Part shown: piece after piece, positions 51,094-59,435 of the stretch
Layout of the letters: every line of letters starts with the position of its first letter
Numbering within the stretch: the first letter of the stretch is position 1
From: Asanoa sp. WMMD1127
GTDB lineage: Bacteria > Actinomycetota > Actinomycetes > Mycobacteriales > Micromonosporaceae
Direction: 5' to 3'
Length of the DNA stretch: 64,000 nt
NCBI RefSeq assembly: GCF_029626225.1
Contig: NZ_JARUBP010000001.1
Coordinates: 7,378,001-7,442,000 of the forward strand
The notes under the pieces: model-generated
The model's input: only the letters and a program-made list of their open reading frames with translations
Database searches by the model: none
Told to the model about the DNA's origin: nothing
Made by a program: the position numbers and the translations under genes

Positions 51094-52875
51094 GTGGATG
51101 TCGACGCCGGTCACGGCGCCGCGCTGGGTCGTGTGGTGCCCGTTCAGCCGAGCGACCTGCCCATCTCCCGCCGGCTACGGACGTTCCTGTCCTGGCCCGG
51201 GTCCGACGACGACCCGGTCACGCGGCTCGTCCGGACCCACCGCGAGGTGCACGCCGGCGACGCCAACGTGCTCCGCCGGGCCTACGGGATCGCCGAGAGC
51301 ATGCACCGCGGCCAGTTCCGCAAGAGCGGCGAGCCGTTCATCACCCACCCGCTGGCCGTCGCGCAGATCCTGGCCGAGCTCGGCATGGACACGACCACGC
51401 TGGTGGCCGCGCTGCTGCACGACACGGTCGAGGACACCCGCTACACGCTGCAGGCCCTGCACGGCGACTTCGGGCCCGAGGTGGCCCACCTCGTCGACGG
51501 CGTGACCAAGTTCGACAAGGCGTTCTACGGCAAGGCGGCCGAGGCCGAGACGATCCGCAAGATGCTGGTCGCGGCCGGCAAGGACGTCCGCGTCCTGATC
51601 ATCAAGCTGGCCGACCGGCTGCACAACATGCGCACGCTCGACGCCCGCTCCCCCTCCTCGCGGGCCCGGATCGCCAAGGCCACCCTCGACGTGCTGGTGC
51701 CGCTCTGCGACCGGCTCGGCATCCAGCTGCTCAAGCGGGAGCTCGACGACGCGGTGCTCTACCACCTCGAGCCCGACGGCTACGCCACGGTCGACGAGCA
51801 CGTGCAGGCCCGCACCGGCTGGGACGAATACGTGACCGAGGTGGCCCTGCGGGCCAAGCAGGCGCTGCGCCGCCACCGCGTGACCGCGCTGGTCTCGGCC
51901 CGCCCGCGGCACTACTACTCGATCTGGAAGGACACGGTCGAGGCCGGCTACGCGGTGCCGCACGACCTGCCCCGCATCGCGGTGGTGGTCGACGGCGCCG
52001 ACACCGACTGCTACGCCGCGCTCGGCGCGATCCACGGCTGTTGGCGGCCGGTCCCGGGCCGGTTCAAGGACTTCATCGCGTCACCGAAGAACAACCTCTA
52101 CCGCTCGCTGCACACCACGGTGATCGGCCCCGACGACCGCTCGGTCGAGGTGCTGATCCGCACCGAGGCGATGCACCAGCTGGCCGAATACGGCATCGCC
52201 GCGCACTTCCGCTATCCCAAGACCCCGGCCGCCATGGCCGAGTCCCGCGTCGAGCAGCTCGCCTGGCTGCGCCGCGTACTCGACTGGGAGCAGGCCACCT
52301 CCGACGCCGCGCAGTTCCTCGAGTCGCTGCGCTGCGACCTCGCCGAGTCGCAGATCCAGGTCTTCGCCGAGGGCCGCCAGATCGTCCTGCCGTCCGGCTC
52401 GACCCCGGTCGACCTGGCCTACGAGCTGGCCACCGAACGCGGCGACCACTGCCTGGCCGCCACCATCAACGGCCGCCTCGCTCCCCTGTCGTCCGAGCTC
52501 AGCGAGGGCGACGTCGTCGAGATCTTCACCGAGGCCGACTCGACCGAGAGCGCCGCCGTCCCGGCCGGCCCCCGCAAGGAGTGGCTGGGCTTCGTCAAGT
52601 CGCCCCAGGCCCAGATGCAGATCAACCGCTGGTTCGCCGACCACGACGAGCCGGGCATCAGCATCCCCGACAAGGTCCGCCTGGGCCGCGCCACGATCGG
52701 CCTGGCCCTGCGCCGCCACGACCGCGGCCTGGCCAGCGACCTGCCGTTGCGTCAGCTGGCCGACGAGATGGGCTACCCCGACCTGGAGACGCTCCTGGTC
52801 GCCGTCTTCGACCGCGCGATCACCCCGGAGTCGGTGGTCGACCGCCTGGTCGCCCTCGTCGACCGCCGCGAATAG
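51094..52875 (+). CDS. RelA/SpoT family protein (RshA-like)
   Basis: 593-residue (p)ppGpp metabolism protein. The HD hydrolase domain (about 45-190) is intact: MHRGQFRKSGEPFITHPLAV, LLHDTVEDTRYT, KLADRLHNMRTL. The synthetase-like domain (about 240-370) keeps YYSIWKD, GRFKDFIASPKNNLYRSLHT and IRTEAMHQLAEYGIAAH. However ARPRHYYS replaces GRPKHYYS, and the HDLVGVRI strand reads HDLPRIAVVVDG, so synthesis may be weak. A TGS domain follows; no ACT domain. The GTG 51094 has AGGAGG 9 nt upstream; GTG 51022 is the alternative. S. coelicolor has a comparable second RSH, RshA. Confidence 0.9.
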   Translation: MDVDAGHGAALGRVVPVQPSDLPISRRLRTFLSWPGSDDDPVTRLVRTHREVHAGDANVLRRAYGIAESMHRGQFRKSGEPFITHPLAVAQILAELGMDTTTLVAALLHDTVEDTRYTLQALHGDFGPEVAHLVDGVTKFDKAFYGKAAEAETIRKMLVAAGKDVRVLIIKLADRLHNMRTLDARSPSSRARIAKATLDVLVPLCDRLGIQLLKRELDDAVLYHLEPDGYATVDEHVQARTGWDEYVTEVALRAKQALRRHRVTALVSARPRHYYSIWKDTVEAGYAVPHDLPRIAVVVDGADTDCYAALGAIHGCWRPVPGRFKDFIASPKNNLYRSLHTTVIGPDDRSVEVLIRTEAMHQLAEYGIAAHFRYPKTPAAMAESRVEQLAWLRRVLDWEQATSDAAQFLESLRCDLAESQIQVFAEGRQIVLPSGSTPVDLAYELATERGDHCLAATINGRLAPLSSELSEGDVVEIFTEADSTESAAVPAGPRKEWLGFVKSPQAQMQINRWFADHDEPGISIPDKVRLGRATIGLALRRHDRGLASDLPLRQLADEMGYPDLETLLVAVFDRAITPESVVDRLVALVDRRE

Positions 52876-52922
52876 CGGTGACCGGGGCCGGTCGGTGTGG
52901 TCGGTGCCTTTAGCCTTGCTCT

Positions 52923-53492
52923 GTGAGTCCCCGCCGCCGCGTGATGCGTGCCTTCGTCTACGGAGTGTTCTACCGGCTTCCGCATCCCGTGCGCAGGCGG
53001 ATCGTGCGCAGCTTCGTGCCCAAATACATTGTGGGCGGGGTGACGCTCGTCCGTGACTCCGAGGCGCCGGCGCCGGGGCGGTTGCTGCTGCTGCGCCAGC
53101 CGCCCGGGCGCGGGTGGGGATTGCCGGCCGGGCTGCTGCGGCGCGGCGAGGCCCCGATCGTCGGCGCGGCGCGCGAGCTGGCCGAGGAGTCGGGCATCAC
53201 TGTGGACCCGCGGGAGCTGACGCCGGCCGTGCCGAACGCCGTCGTACACGCCAAGGGTTGGGTCGACATGGTTTTCGAGCTGTCGGTGCCGGCGTCCACC
53301 ACCGTGCTCGAAGTGGACGGCGCCGAGGTCTACGAGGCGGCCTTCCATCCCCTCGACGACCTGCCGAGGCTGACGGTGGCGACCGCGCGGCTGCTCGCCT
53401 ACTACGGCATCGGGCCGCTGGTCGCCCCGGACGACCCGACCAGCATGGAGCGGCCCAGCGCGCCCGAAGAGACGCCCACCCGCGATGGGTGA
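52923..53492 (+). CDS. NUDIX hydrolase
   Basis: 189-residue pyrophosphohydrolase. The Nudix box is complete in GLLRRGEAPIVGAARELAEE followed by SGI (Gx5Ex7REUxEExGU). N-terminal basic stretch (RRRVMRAF...HPVRRRIVRS) and a tail rich in Pro/Glu. Substrate not predictable. Start GTG 52923. Overlaps the nucleotidyltransferase gene by 8 bp, so they are coupled; a sugar-nucleotide substrate would fit but is inference. Confidence 0.9.
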   Translation: MSPRRRVMRAFVYGVFYRLPHPVRRRIVRSFVPKYIVGGVTLVRDSEAPAPGRLLLLRQPPGRGWGLPAGLLRRGEAPIVGAARELAEESGITVDPRELTPAVPNAVVHAKGWVDMVFELSVPASTTVLEVDGAEVYEAAFHPLDDLPRLTVATARLLAYYGIGPLVAPDDPTSMERPSAPEETPTRDG

Positions 53493-54300
53493 CCTCTGCG
53501 CGGTCGTGCTGGCGGCCGGCGAGGGGCAACGCCTGCGACCGCTGACCGAGCTGCTTCCCAAGGCGCTCTGCCCGGTCGGCAACGTACCCCTTCTCGATCT
53601 CGCCCTGGCCCGGGTCGCCGGGTTCGGGCTCGCCGGGCCCGCCGACGTCGCGGTCAACGCGTCCTATCTCGGTGAGCAGGTGGTCGCGCACACCGGCGAC
53701 CGGGCCCAACTCTCGGTCGAGCCGGACCACCCCCTGGGCACCTCCGGCGGGCTCGGCAACCTGCGCGAGTGGGTCGGCGGGCGGGGCGTCCTGGTCAGCA
53801 ACGCCGACGCCTATCTCGCCGACGGTGACCCCGGCGCGCTGCTCGACGGCTGGGACGGCGAGACCGTGCGGCTGCTCGGCCAGCCGGTCCGCGACACGAG
53901 TCAGCCGGGGCTGTTCAGCGGGCACCGGTTCGCCGGCTTCTCGCTGCTGCCGTGGCGGCGGGTGCGCGACCTGACCGCGGCGCCGGCCGAGCTGGTGCGC
54001 ACCGTCTGGCGGCCCGCTGAGGCGGCCGGCGAGCTCGAGGTCATCCCCTTCGAGGGGACGTTCATCGACACGGGTACGCCGCGCGACTACCTCGCGGCCA
54101 ACCTGCACGCGGCCGGCGGTGGCAACCTTGTCGCCGGCGCCGTGACCGGGCGGTGCGTGCGCTCCGTGGTCGGGGCCGGCGCGGTCGTGGCCGGCGACGT
54201 CACCGACAGCGTCGTCTGGCCCGGCGCCGAGGTGGCGGCGGGCGAGCGGCTCGACCACGTGATCCGGGCGGGCGGGCAGCTGACGGTGGCGGGCCGCTAG
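53485..54300 (+). CDS. Sugar-phosphate nucleotidyltransferase family protein
   Basis: 271 residues of the GT-A-like NTP transferase fold. N-terminal AVVLAAGEGQRLRPLTELLPKALCPVGNVPLLD is the NTP-binding signature. VSNADAYLADGD carries the metal Asp region, and the C-terminus has a short left-handed-helix-like segment (AGAVVAGDVTDSVVWPGAEV). Closest in type to mannose-1-phosphate guanylyltransferases, but the sugar is uncertain. Start ATG 53485 inside the end of the NUDIX gene. Confidence 0.9.
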   Translation: MGDLCAVVLAAGEGQRLRPLTELLPKALCPVGNVPLLDLALARVAGFGLAGPADVAVNASYLGEQVVAHTGDRAQLSVEPDHPLGTSGGLGNLREWVGGRGVLVSNADAYLADGDPGALLDGWDGETVRLLGQPVRDTSQPGLFSGHRFAGFSLLPWRRVRDLTAAPAELVRTVWRPAEAAGELEVIPFEGTFIDTGTPRDYLAANLHAAGGGNLVAGAVTGRCVRSVVGAGAVVAGDVTDSVVWPGAEVAAGERLDHVIRAGGQLTVAGR

Positions 54301-54333
54301 CATTCGTCCAGACACGACGAGAGGAGCCCATCG

Positions 54334-54621
54334 GTGATCACCGCGATCGTCCTGATCGACTGCGCCGCCGACTCGATCCCCGAGGTGGCCGAGAAGCTGG
54401 CCGATCTCGACGGGGTCAGCGAGGTCTACTCCGTCGCCGGGGGCGTCGACCTGATCGCGATCGTCCGGGTCCGCGAGTTCGACCAGATCGCCGACGTCAT
54501 CGCGGGCGGCATCTCCAAGGTCGACGGCGTGATCAACACGGACACGCACATCGCCTTCCGGGCCTACTCGCACCACGACCTCGAAGAGGCGTTCGCGATC
54601 GGTCTCCGTGAGTCCGACTGA
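54334..54621 (+). CDS. Stand-alone Lrp/AsnC ligand-binding (RAM) domain protein
   Basis: 95 residues consisting only of the Lrp/AsnC effector domain: ITAIVLIDCAADSIPEVAEK, GVSEVYSVAGGVDLIAIVRV, INTDTHIAFRAYSHHDLEEA. No HTH, so it cannot bind DNA alone; such proteins assemble into ring-shaped oligomers and may bind amino acids. Start GTG 54334 with GAGAGGAG upstream. It overlaps the next gene by 14 bp, so they are translated together. Confidence 0.93.
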   Translation: MITAIVLIDCAADSIPEVAEKLADLDGVSEVYSVAGGVDLIAIVRVREFDQIADVIAGGISKVDGVINTDTHIAFRAYSHHDLEEAFAIGLRESD

Positions 54622-55456
54622 GCCACGGCTCGTCGACCGGGGCACCGACCGCCTCGCCGTCCGGCACTACCCCGCGGCGTCACCGGGCGCTCCGGTCGCC
54701 GTCGTGCTGCCGGCGATGGGCGTCGCGGGCCGCTTCTACCGCCCGCTGGCCGCGTCGCTGGTGGCCGCCGGGTTCGCCGTGGTCGTCGCCGACCTGCGCG
54801 GCACGGGCGACAGCACCCCCGCACCCAACCGATCCTCGGCGTACGGCTATGCCGACCTCGCCGACGACGTCGGCGCGGTGCTGGACTCGCTGAAGGCCGA
54901 CTACGCCGACCGCCGCACCGTGCTGGTCGGCCATTCGCTGGGCGGTCAGGCGGGCCTGATGCACGTGGCCACCACCCCGGACGCGCCGGTCGACGGCATC
55001 GCCCTGGTCGCGGCGGCCGTCCCCTACTGGCGGTCGTACCCGCGGCACGGCCTGATCGTCGGCGCCTACATGCAGTCGATCGGCGCCACCGCCGCGGCCC
55101 TGCGGGTATGGCCCGGCTGGACGTTCGGCGGCCGCCAGGCCCGCGGTGTGATCCGGGACTGGGCGCGCTCGGGCCGCACGGGCGCCTTCCCGCCGATCAA
55201 CGGCGTCGACACCGAAGCGGCCGTCGGCGAGCTGACCACGCCGGTACTGGCGATCAGCATCGACGAGGACGCTTACACGCCCCACGAAGCGGTCGACCAC
55301 ACGGTCGCCAAGCTCCGCCGGTCACCGGTCCGCCGCGAACGCATCGCCCGGATCGTGGCCGAAGGCCGGCCGGCCCACTTCGCGTGGGCCCGCTCCCCCG
55401 AGCCGGTCACGACCCTGGTCCAAGACTGGCACGCAAGCCTTCCACCGCGCCCTTAG
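54608..55456 (+). CDS. Alpha/beta-fold serine hydrolase
   Basis: 282 residues. Nucleophile elbow VLVGHSLGGQAGL (GxSxG), oxyanion-side VVLPAMGVAGRFYRPLA, ADLRGTGDS, acid in ISIDEDAYTP and a possible His in RPAHFAWAR. Cytoplasmic. Substrate unknown. Start GTG 54608, within the AsnC-domain gene. Last gene before a long noncoding repeat region. Confidence 0.88.
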   Translation: MSPTEPRLVDRGTDRLAVRHYPAASPGAPVAVVLPAMGVAGRFYRPLAASLVAAGFAVVVADLRGTGDSTPAPNRSSAYGYADLADDVGAVLDSLKADYADRRTVLVGHSLGGQAGLMHVATTPDAPVDGIALVAAAVPYWRSYPRHGLIVGAYMQSIGATAAALRVWPGWTFGGRQARGVIRDWARSGRTGAFPPINGVDTEAAVGELTTPVLAISIDEDAYTPHEAVDHTVAKLRRSPVRRERIARIVAEGRPAHFAWARSPEPVTTLVQDWHASLPPRP

Positions 55457-55740
55457 CCCCGCGAGAGGCGGAGGAAGCTACCTTTACGGGCACGCCACCG
55501 GCTGGATGGCCGCGGCATCGAGGACGGCGAGAGTCGGGGTGGTGCGCTCGTCCGGTCCGCCGCCGCGACCGCGACCTAAGTGGATGCTCGGCGGGTCGCG
55601 GAGCCGCGCGCTCCGGCTCGGCCAGCCCTTCCGTCCGCAATCTGCCCGGGAAAGGCCGAGGCCGCCGCGCATGCTCGAGGGGTAGGCAGCGGGTGCCGTC
55701 ACTGAGGCGCCGTGACCGCACCGACTCGTGCAGCAAGCAA
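55457..55740. other. Noncoding stretch after the hydrolase
   Basis: 284 bp with no convincing gene on either strand; open frames are Arg/Pro-rich and lack recognisable motifs. It leads into the tandem repeat. Confidence 0.45.
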
Positions 55741-56213
55741 CCCTGCGCGCCGCCGCGGAAACGCCGCGCGCCTACGCTGCGGAGCAGGCCCCCGCAGAAC
55801 CACAGCGCCCGCAGGTCACTGACAAAGGCGGCGCACGCCACCGCGGAAACGCACCGCGCCGGGCCTGCGCGCGGAGCAGGCGAACCCGCGCGGAAACACG
55901 GCGCCCGTGCCTAGTCACGACAAAGGCGGCGCACGCCGCCGCAGAAACGCACAGCCCGCGCCCACTCGCGCGGAAGGCAACGCGCGCGTCCACGGAAACG
56001 CACCGCCCGCGCCGGGTCACGGGGATGGCAGCGCACGCCGCCACGGAAACGGCACCACCCCCCGCACCCACTCACGCGGAAGGCAGCGCACGCCACCACG
56101 GAAAACGGCACCACCCACGCCCACTCGCGCGGAAGGCAGCGCACGCCGTCGCGGAAACGGCAGTGCCCTGCACCTCCTCACGCGGAAGGCAGCGCACGCC
56201 GCCGCCGAAACGG
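55741..56213. repeat. Imperfect tandem repeat, 51-55 bp period
   Basis: Units opening with GGC(A/G)(G/A)CGCRCGC begin at 55827, 55925, 55976, 56027, 56082, 56135 and 56188. The 98-bp interval is two degenerate units, and an earlier degenerate unit lies near 55741. Each contains GGCAGCGCACGCC, then CGGAAACGGCAC, a Pro-codon-like C-rich part and CACGCGGAA. The 51, 51, 55, 53 and 53 bp spacings shift the reading frame, so the array is not a protein repeat. Some units can fold (GGCGGC-GCAC-GCCGCC at 55925). The variable parts are too short for CRISPR spacers. Confidence 0.85.
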
Positions 56214-56316
56214 CACTGACCGCGTGTGCTGGGGAAGGAGCACTGCGCGTGACGCCGACGCAGCCGCGCGCCCGCCCGCGGCGACGCCGCGCGCCGGGGG
56301 GATGTGGCCGGGCCGG

Positions 56317-56520
56317 CTAGGCGGCGCGGCGCTGTTCGGGGGCTACGCGGCCCTTGCGGCTCGAGCGCAGCCAGACCGTGACCGGCGCGATGACCAGCGC
56401 CGCCCCACACCCGTCGCAGACCAGCTCTGGGCACTCGCCGCCGTGGTCGTCGCACGGGGGTGGCGCGAACGGCATTTCGGTGTTGCATACGGCGCAGGTG
56501 AGTTCCTCTTCGCCACGCAT
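56317..56520 (-). CDS. Small zinc-ribbon protein
   Basis: 67 residues. CAVCNTEMPF and LVCDGCGAAL give two CxxC knuckles separated by a His/Cys-containing loop (CDDHGGEC), a treble-clef or zinc-ribbon arrangement; the C-terminus is basic (RSSRKGRVAPEQRR). Function unknown; such proteins often bind RNA or DNA. The ATG 56520 is chosen with AAGGAG 5 nt upstream; an in-frame ATG at 56577 is less likely. Confidence 0.78.
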   Translation of the reverse strand: MRGEEELTCAVCNTEMPFAPPPCDDHGGECPELVCDGCGAALVIAPVTVWLRSSRKGRVAPEQRRAA

Positions 56521-56639
56521 GGCGTCTCCTTTCGAAGAGCGGAACCCGGAACGCGAGCGGCCGTCATCACCGCTCATGGGTCACGCTGCCACGCGGGCAC
56601 GCCGCACCGTGGGAAGTGGGTCGGCGTGTCGCACACGCG

Positions 56640-56677
56640 CGAAAGGCGAGGATCCCCGCTGGGATCCTCGCCTTTCG
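56640..56677. terminator. Terminator of the qcr operon
   Basis: Perfect 17-bp stem: GAAAGGCGAGGATCCC (56641-56656, plus C at 56640), loop CGCT, GGGATCCTCGCCTTTC (56661-56676, plus G at 56677). It sits 12 bp beyond the qcrB stop on the minus strand, and in front of the zinc-ribbon gene. Confidence 0.9.
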
Positions 56678-56688
56678 ACAGGAGCGAC

Positions 56689-58305
56689 TCAGTGCTTGGA
56701 CTCGATCTCGCGGCGTTCCGGCGGCGCTTCGACCGGCGGGTGGCCGGGGGAAACCGGCGCTTCCGCGGGTCGTTCGATCGGCCGGAAGAAGCCCTTGATC
56801 GCGGGGCCGAGGGCGCCGAGGCGGTTCATCTTCTTCGGGACGACCCAGCCGGCGTACTCCAGCTCCTCGTGGTCGTGGCCCAGTGGCTGGTGCACCTCGT
56901 AGAACCGGCCGTCGGGGGCCCGGCGGATGATGCCGGTCTCGACGCCGTGGGCCAGCACCTCGCGGTCGTGCTGCTGCAGGCCCAGGCAGATCCGGTAGGC
57001 CACCCAGTAGGCCAGCGGCGGCAGGACCAGAAGGCCGATCCGGCCGGCCCAGGTCATCGCGTTCAGGCTGATGTTGAACTTGTCGGCGATGACGTCGTTG
57101 CCGCCGGAGAGGACCAGCACCAGGAAGAACATGACCGCCATGGAGCCGATCGCGGTGCGCTGCGGCACGTCGCGCGGACGGTCCAGCAGGTTGTGGATCT
57201 TGTTGTCGCGGTTGATCCGCGCCTCGAGGAACGGATAGAACAGCGACAACCCCACGAGGATGCCGGGCAGCACCACCGTCGGCCAGAAGATCGGCGGGAT
57301 GACGTAGCCGTGGCCGCCGGCTATCGGTATGCCGATGTTGATCTGCCAGGCGGGCATCAACCGGGTCGAGCCGTCGAGGAACATGACGTACCAGTCGGGC
57401 TGGGACGCCGCCGAGACGACCCCGGCCTCGTAGGGGCCGAACAGCCAGATCGGGTTGATCTGCAGGACGCCCGCGAGCACCGCGATCACGCCGGCCACGG
57501 CCATGAAGAAGCCGGCCTGCTTGATCGTGTAGCGCGGGAAGAACCGCTCGCCCACCACGTTGGTGTTGGTCCGGCCGGGGCCGGGCCACTGGGTGTGCTT
57601 CTGCTTGAACACCAGCGCCAGGTGGACGCTGATCAGCGCGACCAGCAGGGCCGGGATCAGCAGCACGTGGGCGATGAAGAACCGGCTGATGATGATGTCG
57701 CCCGGGAACTCGCCGTTGAAGATCGACGAGGTGACCCACGTGCCGATCACGGGGATGGACAGCATGATCGCCGAGGCGATCCGCAGGCCCGTGCCCGACA
57801 GCGCGTCGTCCGGGAGCGAGTAGCCGGTGAAGCCGGCGAGGAAGCCGACCCAGAACAGCAGCGAGCCGATGATCCAGTTGACCTCGCGCGGCTTGCGGAA
57901 CGCACCGGTGAAGAAGATGCGCAGCATGTGCACGACGATCGCGGCCATGAAGACCAGCGCCGACCAGTGGTGCATCTGGCGCATGACCAGACCGCCACGG
58001 ACGTCGAACGACAGGTCCAGCGAGGACGCGTAGGCCGCCGACATGTGCACGCCACGCAGCGGCGCGTAGCTGCCGTCGTAGGTGACCTCCTTCAGCGATG
58101 GCTCGAAGAAGAGGGTCAGGAACGTGCCGGTCAGCAGCAGGACGATGAACGAGAAGAGCGCGATCTCGCCCAGCAGGAACGACCAGTGGTCGGGGAAGAC
58201 CTTGTTGATGATGCTGCGCAGCGGGGTGGCTACGCCGAGCCGGTCCTCGACCTCGTTGCCGGCCTTGGCCGGCAGGGTCCGCACGTCAATCTTTCGGCGC
58301 TTCAC
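56689..58305 (-). CDS. qcrB: Cytochrome bc1 complex cytochrome b subunit
   Basis: 538-residue membrane subunit of menaquinol:cytochrome c reductase. Eight or more helices with the bis-His heme b ligands (HHWSALVFMAAIVVHMLRIF; FFIAHVLLIPALLVALISVH) and the quinol-site PDWY, here QPDWYVMFLDG. An actinobacterial C-terminal extension (from about 470) is present. Start ATG 58305 overlaps the qcrA stop by 4 bp. Last gene of qcrC-qcrA-qcrB. In actinobacteria this complex forms a supercomplex with aa3 oxidase. Confidence 0.97.
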   Translation of the reverse strand: MKRRKIDVRTLPAKAGNEVEDRLGVATPLRSIINKVFPDHWSFLLGEIALFSFIVLLLTGTFLTLFFEPSLKEVTYDGSYAPLRGVHMSAAYASSLDLSFDVRGGLVMRQMHHWSALVFMAAIVVHMLRIFFTGAFRKPREVNWIIGSLLFWVGFLAGFTGYSLPDDALSGTGLRIASAIMLSIPVIGTWVTSSIFNGEFPGDIIISRFFIAHVLLIPALLVALISVHLALVFKQKHTQWPGPGRTNTNVVGERFFPRYTIKQAGFFMAVAGVIAVLAGVLQINPIWLFGPYEAGVVSAASQPDWYVMFLDGSTRLMPAWQINIGIPIAGGHGYVIPPIFWPTVVLPGILVGLSLFYPFLEARINRDNKIHNLLDRPRDVPQRTAIGSMAVMFFLVLVLSGGNDVIADKFNISLNAMTWAGRIGLLVLPPLAYWVAYRICLGLQQHDREVLAHGVETGIIRRAPDGRFYEVHQPLGHDHEELEYAGWVVPKKMNRLGALGPAIKGFFRPIERPAEAPVSPGHPPVEAPPERREIESKH

Positions 58306-59435
58306 GGCCGCTCCCAGAAGTCAGGGCCGACGGTGGCCGGGAAATCCGACCGTGCCACGAAGTATCCCTCTTCGTCGACGTCGAGCGGAAGCTGCGGAAG
58401 GCTGCGGCTCGCCGGGCCGAAGATGGGCTTCGCGTTGTCGGTGATGAGGAACTGCGACTGGTGGCACGGGCAGAGCAGCCGGTTGGTCTGCTGCTCGTAG
58501 AGGCTGGCCGGGCAACCCGCGTGCGTGCAGATCTTCGAGTACGCGATGTAGTCGCCGTACATGAAGTCGCTGCGGTTGAAGGTGTCCTGCCGGAGGCCCT
58601 GCTCGTTGTTGGCCCGGGCCACGTCGGCGTCTTCCGGCCGCAGGTGGATCAGCAGCGTCGGCGAGTCGGCGTGGACGTTGGTCGCGCCCTCGGGGATGCC
58701 TGGGAAGACCGTCATCTGGCCGCCGGCGCTCACGTCGGCCGGGCGGATCGGCGTGCCGTCGTCGCGGGTCAGCCGGACCAACCGGGTGCTGCCGTCGGGC
58801 TCCTTGATCGGGGCCCAGCCGGTCGTGAACATCTGGTTGTTGGCGTGCGGGTTCTTGATCAGGCCACCGATCAGCGGCGCCGCGGCCAGCACGGCCAGCG
58901 GCGCGGCGCCGGCCGCGGCGGCGAGGCCCAGCAGCGGCCGCCGCTTCACCCCGAGCTCTTCGACCATGTAGGCCAGCGTCTGGCCGACCGCCCGGCGGTC
59001 GCCCTCCGGCGCGCCGCCGTCGTGCCGGTCCTGGATCGACACCTCCTTGGGCAGCAGCTTCTTGCCCCAGGTGAGGATCGCGAACGCGAGGAACAGCAGG
59101 CACAGGCCGAGCGTCACGCCGAGGATCGGCGTGTAGAACGTCTCCAGCGTGTCGCCGGGGTTCCACCGCCACGGCCACACGATGTAGAAGACGACGAAGG
59201 CCGTCGCGAACAGGCCGGACAGCAGGAACATCCAGGAGACCGTGCGGGTCATCCGCTTCTCGAGCTTGGAACCGCGCTCCGGGAACTGCGGCTCGTAGTG
59301 CACGATGTCGACGCCGTCCTGGCGGGCGGCGGCCTTGACCTTCTCGAAGCGGGTCGTACGCGGGTCGTCGTAGTCGATCTCCTCGGGCACGGCCGCGTGG
59401 TGGCCGTTGCCGTTGGACCCCGTCTGGAGTGTCAT
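58302..59435 (-). CDS. qcrA: Cytochrome bc1 complex Rieske iron-sulfur subunit
   Basis: 377 residues. N-terminal cytoplasmic part, then three hydrophobic helices (about 75-180, typical of the actinobacterial three-helix Rieske protein), and a periplasm-side Rieske domain. The [2Fe-2S] ligands are CTHAGC (Cys303, His305) and CPCHQS, with the disulfide cysteines in the same motifs. Start ATG 59435 (GGGGAAG upstream), overlapping the qcrC stop as ATGA; an upstream ATG at 59453 is possible but lies in qcrC. Confidence 0.96.
   Translation of the reverse strand: MTLQTGSNGNGHHAAVPEEIDYDDPRTTRFEKVKAAARQDGVDIVHYEPQFPERGSKLEKRMTRTVSWMFLLSGLFATAFVVFYIVWPWRWNPGDTLETFYTPILGVTLGLCLLFLAFAILTWGKKLLPKEVSIQDRHDGGAPEGDRRAVGQTLAYMVEELGVKRRPLLGLAAAAGAAPLAVLAAAPLIGGLIKNPHANNQMFTTGWAPIKEPDGSTRLVRLTRDDGTPIRPADVSAGGQMTVFPGIPEGATNVHADSPTLLIHLRPEDADVARANNEQGLRQDTFNRSDFMYGDYIAYSKICTHAGCPASLYEQQTNRLLCPCHQSQFLITDNAKPIFGPASRSLPQLPLDVDEEGYFVARSDFPATVGPDFWERP

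Noticed and set aside
55741-56213. CRISPR array
   Set aside because: The variable part of each unit is only about 13-20 bp and still similar between units; unit spacing varies and no cas gene is near.
55728-56219. Repeat-containing protein across the tandem array
   Set aside because: Unit lengths of 51, 53 and 55 bp shift the frame, so the apparent amino-acid repeat breaks after two or three units; no ribosome binding site.
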